A DNA stretch of 64,000 nt, taken from positions 806,001 to 870,000 of the forward strand of contig PNMZ01000001.1 in the NCBI GenBank assembly GCA_013823945.1, given 5' to 3'. The notes beneath the pieces are model-generated. The model did not search any database and was not told the origin of the DNA. It worked only from the letters and a program-made list of their open reading frames with translations. How positions within the stretch are numbered: position 1 is the stretch's first letter; each line of letters starts with the position of its first letter. Positions 34,903 to 43,604 of the stretch are shown here, piece after piece. The position numbers were made by a program, and so were the translations under genes. Origin of the DNA: a bacterium. Lineage in GTDB: Bacteria; Armatimonadota; Fimbriimonadia; Fimbriimonadales; Fimbriimonadaceae.

Positions 34903-35193
34903 ATGGCGAGAAAGTTTTCAGGCGGACGAGGTGGTCGTGGCGGCGGTAAGCGCAAAGGGCCGGACGAGAGTAATAAGGAAGAGGGCATCCAGCTTGAGGG
35001 GATTATTTTGGAAATTTTGCCAAACCAGCAGTTTCGGATCAAGTTGGTTGAGACGGAGCAAGAGGTTTTAGCATATGTTGCGGGGAAGATGCGTCGTCAC
35101 TGGATTCGGATCATGGTGGGTGACACGGTGACGGTTGAATTTTCGCCTTATGATATGGATCGTTGTCGAATCGTGTACCGTGCTCGGACATGA
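34903..35193 (+). CDS. infA: translation initiation factor IF-1 with Gly/Arg-rich N-terminus
   Basis: A 96-residue protein, about 24 longer than the standard 72. The OB fold begins at GIQLEGIILEILPNQQFRIKL and ends YDMDRCRIVYRA. The first 27 residues are a Gly/Arg/Lys-rich extension (KFSGGRGGRGGGKRKG). IF-1 blocks the ribosomal A site during initiation. It follows map by 13 bases. Confidence 0.95.
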   Translation: MARKFSGGRGGRGGGKRKGPDESNKEEGIQLEGIILEILPNQQFRIKLVETEQEVLAYVAGKMRRHWIRIMVGDTVTVEFSPYDMDRCRIVYRART

Positions 35194-35203
35194 TTTTTGG
35201 TTT

Positions 35204-35255
35204 GGGGGACGGATCAGCGGGCGTTTGCCGGGTCCTTCCTCCCGAAATATTTTTT
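35204..35255 (+). terminator. weak possible terminator after infA
   Basis: GGGGGACGGATC can pair imperfectly with GGTCCTTCCTCCC, followed closely by ATATTTTTTAG. Mismatches make this uncertain, but it lies exactly between infA and a new promoter. Confidence 0.35.
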
Positions 35256-35279
35256 AGCCCCGGTTCTACTGGGCTTGAT

Positions 35280-35288
35280 TGGTATAAT
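35280..35288 (+). promoter_or_regulatory. extended -10 promoter of the alpha-type operon
   Basis: TGGTATAAT is a perfect extended -10 element about 100 bases before rpmJ, consistent with a separate promoter for rpmJ-rpsM-rpsK-rpoA-rplQ. Confidence 0.6.
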
Positions 35289-35390
35289 TCTCCCTTGCGC
35301 CGGGTTGTAACAACACGGCGGAAACCTCCCCTTCGTCTTTTGTGACGGTGTTGCGAAAGGAAACGATTCAGGTTGGTTGGTGACTCAGTT

Positions 35391-35504
35391 ATGAAAGTTC
35401 GGGCCAGTGTAAAGAAGATGTGCGACAAGTGCAAGATCGTGAAGCGCCAAGGCGTGGTTCGCGTGATTTGTATTAACCCCAAGCATAAGCAGCGGCAGGG
35501 CTAA
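35391..35504 (+). CDS. rpmJ: 50S ribosomal protein L36
   Basis: A 37-residue zinc-binding L36, [20 protein letters not shown] onward to [10 protein letters not shown]11, C14, C27 and H32 form the zinc ligand set. It lies between infA and rpsM as usual. Confidence 0.95.
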   Translation: MKVRASVKKMCDKCKIVKRQGVVRVICINPKHKQRQG

Positions 35505-35541
35505 GGCGACTGAGGAAAGAAAAGGAATTAAGTAGGAACAG

Positions 35542-35919
35542 ATGGCGCGAATTGCAGGTGTAGACCTTCCTCGAGACAAGGGTGTTTATTACGGCATCCA
35601 GAGCATTTTTGGGATTGGCCCGAAGATGGCCTCCGAGATTATTGAGAAGACGGGTTTGGATCCCCGCGTGAAAGTCCGTGATTTGACGGAAGAGCAAGTT
35701 GCTTTGTTGCGGAACGTGATTGACGAGGATTACCAAGTAGAGGGTGATCTGCGACGGGAGATCTTCTCGAATATTCGCCGTTTGATGGAAATTGGATGTT
35801 ATCGCGGGTTGCGCCACCGCCGCGGACTTCCGGTTCATGGTCAGCGCACACGCAGTAATGCTCGAACTCGCAAAGGTAAAGCGAAGACGGTTGCGGGCAA
35901 GAAGAAGGCGAAGAAGTAA
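35542..35919 (+). CDS. rpsM: 30S ribosomal protein S13
   Basis: A 125-residue S13 of the 30S head. [20 protein letters not shown] and the C-terminal [24 protein letters not shown] are diagnostic. It is followed after 15 bases by rpsK. Confidence 0.97.
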   Translation: MARIAGVDLPRDKGVYYGIQSIFGIGPKMASEIIEKTGLDPRVKVRDLTEEQVALLRNVIDEDYQVEGDLRREIFSNIRRLMEIGCYRGLRHRRGLPVHGQRTRSNARTRKGKAKTVAGKKKAKK

Positions 35920-35934
35920 GGGTTTTAGGAAGAC

Positions 35935-36327
35935 ATGGCACGAAAGAACACATCTCGCGGAAAGCAGGCCGAAAAGCGACAGGTCGCTCATGGCAACGCT
36001 TACATTCACGCTACGTTTAACAACACGATTGTTACGGTCACTGATCCTCAAGGCAATACGCTTTGCTGGGCAAGTGCGGGTCACGTTGGGTTCAAGGGAA
36101 GCCGAAAAGGGACTCCGTTTGCGGCTCAGCTTGCAGCAGAGAGCGCGGCAAAGAAGGCTGGTGCTCACGGCATGAAGTCGGTTGACATTTATGTTTCTGG
36201 CCCGGGTGGTGGTCGCGAAACGGCAATTCGTTCATTGAATCAGAACGGATTGGAAGTCAAGTCGCTTCGCGATGTGACCGCCGTTCCCCACAACGGATGC
36301 CGCCCGCCCAAGAAGCGCCGCGTCTAA
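35935..36327 (+). CDS. rpsK: 30S ribosomal protein S11
   Basis: A 130-residue S11 of the platform, with [36 protein letters not shown] and the C-terminal [13 protein letters not shown]. In most bacteria rpsD comes next; here rpoA follows after 36 bases. Confidence 0.97.
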   Translation: MARKNTSRGKQAEKRQVAHGNAYIHATFNNTIVTVTDPQGNTLCWASAGHVGFKGSRKGTPFAAQLAAESAAKKAGAHGMKSVDIYVSGPGGGRETAIRSLNQNGLEVKSLRDVTAVPHNGCRPPKKRRV

Positions 36328-36363
36328 CTTCACGATTTTCACAGATAACAAGAACGAACAGAT

Positions 36364-37347
36364 ATGCCTCACATTCAAACCCTCGAACTCGAAAAGGATT
36401 ATGCAAAGTTTGTCCTGGAGCCGCTGGAGCGCGGTTATGGTCAGACTTTGGGGAACTCGCTTCGGCGTGTTTTGCTCAGCTCCATTGCGGGCGCGGCCGT
36501 TAATGCGGTTCGTATTGAGAAAGTTTTCCACGAATTTTCTGAGATTCCTGGTTTGAAGGAAGATGCGACCGAGTTCTTGTTGAACTTGAAGGATCTGGCA
36601 ATTGCGGTTGATCCGGACATGAGTATTCCGGAAGAGATCGTTCTGAAGATTGATGTCAAAGGTCCGGGCCGCGTTACAGGCGCAGATATTCAGTGCCCTG
36701 AGGGAGTTGAGATCGTCAACTCTGAGGTTTACCTTGCGACGATTAGCGAAAAGGGTGCTTCTCTCACGGCTGAGCTTTATGCGAGTTGGGGATCCGGTTA
36801 TGTTTTGCCGGAGAAGCAAGAGAAATACAAGGGCATGATTGGTATCTTGACCACCGGGAGCCAGCACACTCCGGTCAAGAAGGTCAACTACATTGTTGAA
36901 GCGACCCGGGTTGGTCAGCGCACGGACTACGAGCGCTTGATTCTTGAGGTTTGGACAAATGGAGCTTTAGGGCCGAATGATGCGGTGACCCAAGCTTCTC
37001 AGATTTTGGATCGGTATTTCCGCATGTTCTTCGATCTTGGTCGAGCGAGCATTGAGGATATTGTTGAGGATGGCTCTTCGCTTGAAGAAGAAGTGAGTTC
37101 GGTTCCGGATATCAAGATTGAAGAGCTTGATTTCAGCCAGCGCACGTTCAACTGTTTGCGCCGGGCCGGGATTTTGAATTTGCGCCAATTGGCTTTGGTG
37201 ACCGAAATGGACTTGAACGGTATTCGAGGCTTTGGTAAAAAGTCTTTGACCGAGGTTCGCGATCGGTTGGCTGACCATGGCATTGACTTGAAGCCGAGCA
37301 AGGGTGGCTACATCAACCTTGACGCGCTTGAGGATGACGATTTCTAA
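36364..37347 (+). CDS. rpoA: RNA polymerase alpha subunit
   Basis: A 327-residue alpha subunit. The N-terminal domain (EPLERGYGQTLGNSLRRVLLSS and the HTPVKKVNYIVEATRVGQRTDYERL block) dimerises and nucleates the polymerase. An acidic linker leads to the C-terminal domain (RTFNCLRRAGILNLRQL, GFGKKSLTEVRDRLADHGIDLKP) that contacts UP elements and activators. Confidence 0.98.
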   Translation: MPHIQTLELEKDYAKFVLEPLERGYGQTLGNSLRRVLLSSIAGAAVNAVRIEKVFHEFSEIPGLKEDATEFLLNLKDLAIAVDPDMSIPEEIVLKIDVKGPGRVTGADIQCPEGVEIVNSEVYLATISEKGASLTAELYASWGSGYVLPEKQEKYKGMIGILTTGSQHTPVKKVNYIVEATRVGQRTDYERLILEVWTNGALGPNDAVTQASQILDRYFRMFFDLGRASIEDIVEDGSSLEEEVSSVPDIKIEELDFSQRTFNCLRRAGILNLRQLALVTEMDLNGIRGFGKKSLTEVRDRLADHGIDLKPSKGGYINLDALEDDDF

Positions 37348-37358
37348 GGAAAAGAGAT

Positions 37359-37808
37359 ATGCGACACAAGGTTGATCGACGAAAATTAGGTTTGCCCAGC
37401 GACCAGCGCCGGGCTTTGCTGACCAACTTGGCTCGGCAGTTTGTCCGACACGGGTTTGTTCATACAACTGAAGGTCGGGCAAAGGAATTGCGAAGAATTG
37501 TTGAGCGACTGATTACGCTGGGCAAAAAGGACACTTTGGTTGCTCGACGAGAGGCGCGCAAGATTCTTGTTGGTCACTCCAAGAGTTCGCCAAAGCCAGA
37601 GCGGTTGCTCGCGGGTAAGACGGACGCCGAGAAAATGGAAATTTTGGTTGAGCGGAGTTTGATCAACGGTGAAGATTTGGTTCAGCACTTGTTTGATCAT
37701 GTGGCTCCTCGGTTCAAGGATCGCAACGGCGGCTACACTCGATTGACCAAGACTGGTCAACGCCGAGGCGATGCAGCGGTTACCGCTGTCCTCGAACTTG
37801 TCGACTAA
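37359..37808 (+). CDS. rplQ: 50S ribosomal protein L17
   Basis: A 149-residue L17, with MRHKVDRRKLGLPSDQRRALL and LRRIVERLITLGKK at the start and NGGYTRLTKTGQRRGDAA at the end. A central insertion of about 25 residues (SSPKPERLLAGKTDAEKME) makes it a little longer than E. coli L17. It overlaps truA by 38 bases if truA starts at 37771. Confidence 0.96.
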   Translation: MRHKVDRRKLGLPSDQRRALLTNLARQFVRHGFVHTTEGRAKELRRIVERLITLGKKDTLVARREARKILVGHSKSSPKPERLLAGKTDAEKMEILVERSLINGEDLVQHLFDHVAPRFKDRNGGYTRLTKTGQRRGDAAVTAVLELVD

Positions 37809-38613
37809 TCAACGGATTAAGTTAACCGTCGCTTACGACGGTACTAACTTTAGCGGCTGGGCGCCGCAAAGTGGACTGCGAACAGTCCAACGCACATTGA
37901 AAGATGGGCTTTGCCAAGTAATTGGCGAAGAGGTTGAACTTTGGGGCGCGAGCCGCACTGATGCAGGTGCGCACGCGCTGGGCCAGGTTTGTCATTTTGA
38001 CTGTCCGGTGCCTTTACCCGTTGAGCGTATGGCGCGAGCTTTGAATAAGGTGATGCCACGCGATCTTTCGGTGGTGAAAGCGGAAGCAGTTTCGGACGAT
38101 TTCAGTGCTCGGTTTATGGCTCGAAAACGGCATTATGTCTATCGAGTTATGGTGAATGATCGCAACCCTCTCAGAATGAGGTTTGCGCATTATGTTCGGT
38201 ACGGATTGGATTTGGATCGGATGAGGGCAGCGGCGAAGTTTCTTGAAGGCGAGCACGACTTTCTGTCGTTTAGCCAGGAAATGGATGAATCGGTGAATAC
38301 GGTTCGGAGGTTGTTCCGGGTGAATTTGCATTGGGTGGACAATGAAGTGTTGATTCACGTTCATGGAACGGCATTTGTTCGTGGAATGATGCGCCGAATA
38401 GCGGGAAGTTTGGTTGAGGTCGGTCGTGGAAATCGGAAGGTCGAATGGGTCCCCGAGCTTCTGGCAGCGCGAGACAAAAGTTCAATTGATTGGCCGCCGG
38501 TGTTGCCGGCTTGTGGCCTCACCCTTGTCCGGGTGAAGTACGGTCGGTCTCCATCGGATCACAGATTTAGTGAGGGCTTGCCCTCGGAACAGGAAAAGGA
38601 AACTTATGAATAG
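37771..38613 (+). CDS. truA: tRNA pseudouridine(38-40) synthase TruA
   Basis: A roughly 280-residue enzyme isomerising uridines in the anticodon arm. The conserved core is KLTVAYDGTNFSGW, the catalytic Asp in GASRTDAGAHA, and RFMARKRHYVYRV. The ATG at 37771 lies inside rplQ and adds about ten residues compared with typical TruA; a TTG at 37798 would give a more usual start. The end overlaps rplM by 8 bases. Confidence 0.93.
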   Translation: MQRLPLSSNLSTNQRIKLTVAYDGTNFSGWAPQSGLRTVQRTLKDGLCQVIGEEVELWGASRTDAGAHALGQVCHFDCPVPLPVERMARALNKVMPRDLSVVKAEAVSDDFSARFMARKRHYVYRVMVNDRNPLRMRFAHYVRYGLDLDRMRAAAKFLEGEHDFLSFSQEMDESVNTVRRLFRVNLHWVDNEVLIHVHGTAFVRGMMRRIAGSLVEVGRGNRKVEWVPELLAARDKSSIDWPPVLPACGLTLVRVKYGRSPSDHRFSEGLPSEQEKETYE

Positions 38614-39049
38614 AACAACGACAACTAAGCCGGCTGAGGTCGAGCGTCAATGGCATGTGGTAGACGCCACGGGTGTGCCAGTCGGGCGCTTGGCGGCTCA
38701 GGTCGCGCAGGTGCTTCGCGGAAAGCACAAACCGACATTCGCGTACCACGTTGATGCGGGTGATTTTGTTATCGTCGTCAATGCAGATAAGGCGTTGTTG
38801 ACGGGCGGAAAGGGCAAGGAATTGCTTTACTGGCACACGGGTTGGCCCGGTGGAATTCGCAACATTAGTCGCGAAGACCTCTTGGAGAAAAATCCGGTTC
38901 GGTTGATCGAGAAGTCAGTTTGGGGCATGTTGCCCAAGGGACGACTTGGTCGCCAGATCGTCAAGAAATTGAAAGTTTATGCGGGCACTGAGCATCCTCA
39001 TGCAGCGCAGAATCCAACTCCGTTGGATGTTAAGAAGGTGAGATCATGA
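38606..39049 (+). CDS. rplM: 50S ribosomal protein L13
   Basis: A 147-residue L13: [32 protein letters not shown] in consecutive blocks, [11 protein letters not shown], and [21 protein letters not shown]. The ATG at 38606 is preceded by AGGAAAAGGAAAC and overlaps the truA stop, so translation is probably coupled. Confidence 0.97.
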   Translation: MNRTTTTKPAEVERQWHVVDATGVPVGRLAAQVAQVLRGKHKPTFAYHVDAGDFVIVVNADKALLTGGKGKELLYWHTGWPGGIRNISREDLLEKNPVRLIEKSVWGMLPKGRLGRQIVKKLKVYAGTEHPHAAQNPTPLDVKKVRS

Positions 39050-39447
39050 GATTTGCAAATCCGAATCAGTCTTACGGCACGGGCCGACGCAAGAGCGCAA
39101 TTGCTCGAGTATGGGTCGAGCCGGGTGAGGGCAACATAACGATCAATGGTCGTGAGTTCTCCGCTTATCTTTGCCGACCCGTTTTGGCGATTTTGGTCAA
39201 GAGCCCGTTGACGGCGATTGATTCAGAAGGCAAGTACAACGTCAAGGCTCTCGTTAAGGGCGGCGGGGTTGTTGGTCAAGCGGGTGCGATCAAGCTTGGA
39301 ATTGCTCGTGCTTTGGTTCAGCGTGATGAGAACTTACGCAAGCCGATGCGCATGGGCGGATTCTTGACCCGAGATGCTCGAGTCAAGGAAAGTAAGAAGT
39401 ACGGTCGGAAGAAAGCCCGACGCGGCTTCCAGTTCGTCAAACGTTGA
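39046..39447 (+). CDS. rpsI: 30S ribosomal protein S9
   Basis: A 133-residue S9. [21 protein letters not shown] and the C-terminal [19 protein letters not shown] are diagnostic; the extreme C-terminal Lys-Arg reaches the P-site tRNA. It overlaps rplM by ATGA and ends the operon. Confidence 0.97.
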   Translation: MRFANPNQSYGTGRRKSAIARVWVEPGEGNITINGREFSAYLCRPVLAILVKSPLTAIDSEGKYNVKALVKGGGVVGQAGAIKLGIARALVQRDENLRKPMRMGGFLTRDARVKESKKYGRKKARRGFQFVKR

Positions 39448-39468
39448 TCGTTTGGTGTTCCTTTTCCG

Positions 39469-39503
39469 GAAGCCGATTTCCATTTGGGAGTCGGCTTCTT
39501 TTT
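39469..39503 (+). terminator. intrinsic terminator after rpsI
   Basis: GAAGCCGA (39469-39476) pairs with TCGGCTTC (39491-39498) and is followed by TTTTTC. The convergent rarA stop lies at the edge of the T-run. Confidence 0.88.
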
Positions 39504-40804
39504 CATTTTCGGTTTTGGCGTCGCTCGGTGATCTTTGCTTCGTATCCGATGGTGCTTGGTTCGTAATAGGGAGTTGAAAGTGTGTGGCTTTCTGGGAGAT
39601 AGGGCTGCTTCACCCAGCCGCCGGGATAGTTATGGGGATAGAGGTAATTTTCGCCGTGGCCGTGATCTTTGAGCCCGGAATGGGCAGCATTTCTCAGGTG
39701 GAGTGGCACAGGTTGTACTCGTCCAGTTTCGACATCACGTTGCGCACTATTGATGGCCATGTATGAACGGTTGCTTTTTGGAGCTTCGGCGAGGAATGTG
39801 ACGCATTGAGAGAGAATGATTCGACTTTCGGGCATGCCCACGGTCTGGACTGCGGTCAGGGTGCTGGTGGCGAGAATCAGGGCCAGGGGTTCTGCGTTGC
39901 CGATGTCCTCGGAGGCGAGGATAAGGAGTCGGCGGGCGATGAATCTGGGGTCTTCCCCGGCGGCGATCATCCGAGCAAGATAATGGAGAGCGGCGTCAGA
40001 ATCTGATCCACGAATGGACTTGATGAACGCGCTGATGGTGTCGTAGTGACTATCGCCTTTTTTATCGTACTTGAGGGCAGGGCGTTGGAGGACTTGTTCG
40101 AGGAGCGGAAGTTCAATTGGTTCTCCGGGTTCGACCATGAGTGAAGCGGTTTCGAGAGCGTTCAGCATGAGTCTCGCGTCACCCGAACTCAGGCGAATGA
40201 GGAACGCCTCGGCTTCGTCGGTGAGAGTGGGCGCATTTGGGGCGAGACCACGTTCTTCATCGGTAAGTGCAAGGTGAATGAGGTGCTTGAGATCTGATTC
40301 GCCGAGGGGCTGGAGGGGAAGGACTCTGGCTCGAGAGAGCACAGCGTCGTTGAGCGCGAAATATGGGTTTTCGGTGGTGGCTCCAACCATCCGAAATGTG
40401 CCGTCTTCAAGGTATCCCAAAAGGGAGTCTTGTTGAGATTTGTTAAAGTGGTGAATTTCGTCGATGAGTAGAAGGGTGGGTTGCTCGGTGAGGCTGTAGC
40501 GTGATTTGGCTTCAGTTGCGGATTTGCGGATGTCGGCTACGCCGGCGGTTACGGCACTTAGGCTGACTAGATGGGCGTTGCTGTAATGGGCGATGATATT
40601 GGCCAGGGTTGTTTTGCCGCATCCAGGAGGTGCCCAGAGGATCACAGAGCCGAGTTTTCCGGAGCGAATAGCTTGTTCAGTTGGTGAACCGGGGCCAAGA
40701 ATATGTTGTTGCCCGACGTAATTGTCCAGCGTGGTCGGGCGCATACGTGTGGCGAGAGGGAGATTGGGATTTATCGAATCGGTTGGGGATTCAAATAGGC
40801 TCAT
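39503..40804 (-). CDS. rarA: replication-associated recombination AAA+ ATPase RarA (MgsA)
   Basis: A 433-residue protein of the clamp-loader-like AAA+ family acting at stalled forks. RPTTLDNYVGQQHILG opens the domain. Walker A is APPGCGKTT (58-66), Walker B LLLIDEIHHFNKSQQD, and sensor region VGATTENPYFALNDAVLSR. The C-terminal tetramerisation part (SDSDAALHYLARMIAAGEDPRFIARRL) is intact. It overlaps the nusB end by 14 bases. Confidence 0.95.
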   Translation of the reverse strand: MSLFESPTDSINPNLPLATRMRPTTLDNYVGQQHILGPGSPTEQAIRSGKLGSVILWAPPGCGKTTLANIIAHYSNAHLVSLSAVTAGVADIRKSATEAKSRYSLTEQPTLLLIDEIHHFNKSQQDSLLGYLEDGTFRMVGATTENPYFALNDAVLSRARVLPLQPLGESDLKHLIHLALTDEERGLAPNAPTLTDEAEAFLIRLSSGDARLMLNALETASLMVEPGEPIELPLLEQVLQRPALKYDKKGDSHYDTISAFIKSIRGSDSDAALHYLARMIAAGEDPRFIARRLLILASEDIGNAEPLALILATSTLTAVQTVGMPESRIILSQCVTFLAEAPKSNRSYMAINSAQRDVETGRVQPVPLHLRNAAHSGLKDHGHGENYLYPHNYPGGWVKQPYLPESHTLSTPYYEPSTIGYEAKITERRQNRK

Positions 40805-41384
40805 CGTCTCGTTTGATGACCCATGATCCAGCGGTTACGGACTCTTCAATGGGTTCTTCAGTTGGCTCTTCGTCGGGATCGGGAGCGAAGTCGAGTTCGA
40901 TGACTTCGGATTCGGGGATGGAATCATCAACGATGGGGGCTTCCCAGTTTGATTTGGGTGATTGAACGAGGAGGTTGGCGAGGACACCGTTGACGAACCG
41001 ACCGCTTTCGGCGGAGCCAAACCGTTTGGCGAGATCAACTGCTTGGGAGATAGTGACTTTTGGGGGCATATCGGGCAAATGAAGAAGTTCATAGGCAGCG
41101 ATATGAAGAATGACGTGGTCGGAAACGGCAATCCGGGAGAGTGTCCATCCTTCGGCGAGGAGTGGTTCGAGTTGTTGGTCGAGAGCTTCGTGCTCGGCGA
41201 TTACTCCCGTGACGAGGTTTGTGATGAACTCTTTTGAGTCTGCGGAAAGAGTATGGCGACTTTCAGCGATCTGTTGGGCTTCGGTTTGAGAGAGGCCGCC
41301 AATTTTTGCCATGTAAAGGCTTTGGTAGGCGACTTCCCGCGCGAGCCGACGCGAATTGCTGGGAGTTATATCGGTTTCAGGCAT
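40791..41384 (-). CDS. nusB: transcription antitermination factor NusB with acidic tail
   Basis: A 197-residue protein. The NusB fold covers residues about 10-145 (RRLAREVAYQSLYMAKIGG, SDHVILHIAAYELLHLPDMPPKVTISQAVDLAKRFG, SGRFVNGVLANLL); it joins NusE in rRNA antitermination. A 50-residue acidic tail (ESEVIELDFAPDPDEEPTEE) is unusual. The ATG at 41384 overlaps the accC stop by 8 bases. Confidence 0.92.
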   Translation of the reverse strand: MPETDITPSNSRRLAREVAYQSLYMAKIGGLSQTEAQQIAESRHTLSADSKEFITNLVTGVIAEHEALDQQLEPLLAEGWTLSRIAVSDHVILHIAAYELLHLPDMPPKVTISQAVDLAKRFGSAESGRFVNGVLANLLVQSPKSNWEAPIVDDSIPESEVIELDFAPDPDEEPTEEPIEESVTAGSWVIKRDDEPI

Positions 41385-42738
41385 GGGTGGCGGCTTCCTG
41401 GAGGAATTCACCGACAAACGCGGTGCTGACATCCCCGGAGACGTAACGTTGATCCCGAACAAGTCGACGAAGGAACGAGATATTGGTTTGGATTCCTTCG
41501 ACATTGAATTCGTCGAGGGCGACTTGCAGTCGACGGACGGCGAGCTCACGAGTTTCTGCAGTGACAATCAACTTTGCGATCATGGGGTCGTAATAGGGTG
41601 AAACGGTAAATCCGGCATAGACGTGAGTGTCGAGTCGAATTCCTCGGAATCCGGGTGGTTCCCACCGGGTGATCTTTCCCGTGCAGGGGGCGAAATCTTT
41701 GTCGGGATCTTGAGCGGTGATGCGTGCTTCGATGGAGTGGCCCTGGAGTTTGACTCCGGATTGATCGAAGGGGAGTTTTTCGCCATTAGCGATTCGGATT
41801 TGCCATTGAACGAGATCGAGTCCACTGATTTGCTCGGTAACCGGGTGTTCAACTTGGATCCGGGTGTTCATTTCGAGGAAGAAGAATTCGCCTCGAGCAT
41901 CGAGGAGGAATTCGACGGTTCCAGCGTTGCTGTAGCCCACTTGCTTGGCAACACGGACGGCGGCGGCACCCATTTGCTCACGGAGTTCATTGGTGAGGAC
42001 AACACACGGGGCTTCTTCGACAATTTTTTGGTGGCGTGGATTTTGGACTGAGCATTCTCGTTCACCAATATGGACGACATTGCCGTGTTCGTCCCCGAGA
42101 ATTTGGATTTCCACGTGGCGCGGGAGAAGTACACACTTTTCGACGAGCATGTCGCCGTTTCCGAAACTGGCTTGAGCTTCGGCTTGAGCAGTTTTGAAGG
42201 CGTGAGTGAGTTCTTCTTTGTTGTCGACGCGTCGGATTCCTCGGCCTCCTCCCCCAGCGACGGCCTTCAGCAAGACGGGATAGCCGATTTTTTCGGCCCA
42301 GTCCATAGCTTCGACTTCGCTGGGCACTGGTCCTGTTGATCCGGGGACAACTGGGCAGTTGGCAATGATGGCAGCTTCTTTGGCTTTTGCTTTGTCCCCC
42401 ATTGCTTCGATTGCGCTGACGGATGGGCCGATAAATTTAATGCCCATTGAAGCGAGAGCCTCGGCAAAGCTGGGCCGCTCGCTGAAGTATCCAAATCCTG
42501 GGTGGACGGCTTCGGCACCAGTTATTTCACATGCGGAGAGAACATTGGCGAGGTTGAGATAGCTTTCAGTATTTGTTCCGGCCCCGATACAGATGGATTC
42601 GGTTGCCATGTGGACATGCCGGCTATCGGCATCAGCCTGGCTGTAGACGGCGATGGAATCGATGCCAAGTTCGTGGCAAGCACGGATGACTCGGCAGGCG
42701 ATTTCGCCGCGATTGGCGATCAGGATTTTTTTGAACAT
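41377..42738 (-). CDS. accC: biotin carboxylase subunit of acetyl-CoA carboxylase
   Basis: A 453-residue ATP-grasp enzyme that carboxylates biotin on a carrier protein, the first step of fatty-acid synthesis. MFKKILIANRGEIACRVIRAC, KAVAGGGGRGIR (the glycine-rich ATP lid), HVEIQILGDEHGNV and EMNTRIQVEHPVTE are intact, so it should be active. The start overlaps the stop of the pilin-like gene by ATGA. The expected carrier partner upstream lacks the biotin lysine. Confidence 0.96.
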   Translation of the reverse strand: MFKKILIANRGEIACRVIRACHELGIDSIAVYSQADADSRHVHMATESICIGAGTNTESYLNLANVLSACEITGAEAVHPGFGYFSERPSFAEALASMGIKFIGPSVSAIEAMGDKAKAKEAAIIANCPVVPGSTGPVPSEVEAMDWAEKIGYPVLLKAVAGGGGRGIRRVDNKEELTHAFKTAQAEAQASFGNGDMLVEKCVLLPRHVEIQILGDEHGNVVHIGERECSVQNPRHQKIVEEAPCVVLTNELREQMGAAAVRVAKQVGYSNAGTVEFLLDARGEFFFLEMNTRIQVEHPVTEQISGLDLVQWQIRIANGEKLPFDQSGVKLQGHSIEARITAQDPDKDFAPCTGKITRWEPPGFRGIRLDTHVYAGFTVSPYYDPMIAKLIVTAETRELAVRRLQVALDEFNVEGIQTNISFLRRLVRDQRYVSGDVSTAFVGEFLQEAATHA

Positions 42739-43115
42739 CAGTATTTCTCGTGTCCTTTGTGGGGGCATTTGACGGTGCCGGTTGTGGGGTCGTATTCGTA
42801 AGGTTCTTTACCGACTGGGCAAGAATAGAATTGAGTGCCAAGTCGGGTTTCTTCGATTGTTTGGGGGAAGGTGTTCTCGACGGGATCAGTCGCAATGCTG
42901 ATTCCTTGTCGAACTTGGTTAAGGTTCGAGATGCAGACGTCGTCTTTGGCGGCGTAGAGGGATTTGCCGATGAGAGTTTTGCCTTTGCCGTCAGCGCGCT
43001 CTTTTGATTCTCCGCCGAGGAATTTGCCGCCGGTCACAAAGAAGACGGACGCGAGTATGACGATGAATACGGCGACGAGGAGGCCGATCAAGCTGTTACC
43101 TGAGGTTGCTTTCAT
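42738..43115 (-). CDS. single-helix membrane protein with pseudopilin-like look
   Basis: A 125-residue protein. MKATSGNSLIGLLVAVFIVILASVFF is a short polar lead followed by one hydrophobic helix. It recalls a pseudopilin N-terminus, but without a clear Gly-Phe-x4-Glu prepilin site. The exported part contains a paired-cysteine pattern (DDVCISNLNQVRQG, YSCPVGKEPYEYDPTTGTVKCPHKG) seen in type II secretion-like pseudopilins. It overlaps both the BCCP-like gene and accC by 4 bases, an odd place for such a gene. Confidence 0.72.
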   Translation of the reverse strand: MKATSGNSLIGLLVAVFIVILASVFFVTGGKFLGGESKERADGKGKTLIGKSLYAAKDDVCISNLNQVRQGISIATDPVENTFPQTIEETRLGTQFYSCPVGKEPYEYDPTTGTVKCPHKGHEKY

Positions 43116-43513
43116 GAGATTTCGATTTCCATGAGGTTGAGTCCGAACTCAACGGGGTCACCATCTTTGACATTGACTGAATGGACTTTGCCGGCGGCGG
43201 GGGTTGTGATTTCGTTTGAGATGCCAAGGGCGAGAACTTCTCCGACTGTTTGTCCGGCTTTGAGTTCGGTGCCGACTTGGACTACTTCGGGGAGCCATTT
43301 GACGTAGCCGACGACTGGGGCCGGGATGGCTTGGTATGAGGGGCCGGATGCCATTTCGGAGTCTTCGTCCCAGGCTTCGCCCCAAGTGAGGGCTTCTTCG
43401 GAAAGGGTTGCTTGAAATGAAGTCTCTCCGCTCCGGAGTTTGATACTTCGGAATCCGCCGTCGCGGGCGGTGGTGAGAGCCTTCCGGATTGTTTCGGCGT
43501 TCAGCGGATCCAT
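43112..43513 (-). CDS. BCCP-like biotinyl/lipoyl-domain protein lacking the biotin lysine
   Basis: A 133-residue protein laid out like the acetyl-CoA carboxylase carrier AccB. A helical N-terminus is followed by an acidic linker and a hammerhead domain (APVVGYVKWLPEVVQVG, VGEVLALGISNEITTPAAGKVHSV). At the site where AccB has Ala-Met-Lys-Leu/Met the sequence is A95-L96-G97-I98-S99-N100-E101-I102. The biotin-accepting lysine is replaced by Gly97 while the following NEI is kept. It therefore cannot be biotinylated there. Position upstream of accC and overlap with the next gene suggest it still serves the carboxylase, perhaps structurally; a functional AccB must lie elsewhere. Confidence 0.85.
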   Translation of the reverse strand: MDPLNAETIRKALTTARDGGFRSIKLRSGETSFQATLSEEALTWGEAWDEDSEMASGPSYQAIPAPVVGYVKWLPEVVQVGTELKAGQTVGEVLALGISNEITTPAAGKVHSVNVKDGDPVEFGLNLMEIEIS

Positions 43514-43604
43514 GTTTGTCTGAATGTTATTTTACCGTTGGGATGAGTTGGCACCAAATTCTTTTGGCACAAGGTCAAAGTCGAGAAATTTGAGATAAAA
43601 AAGT

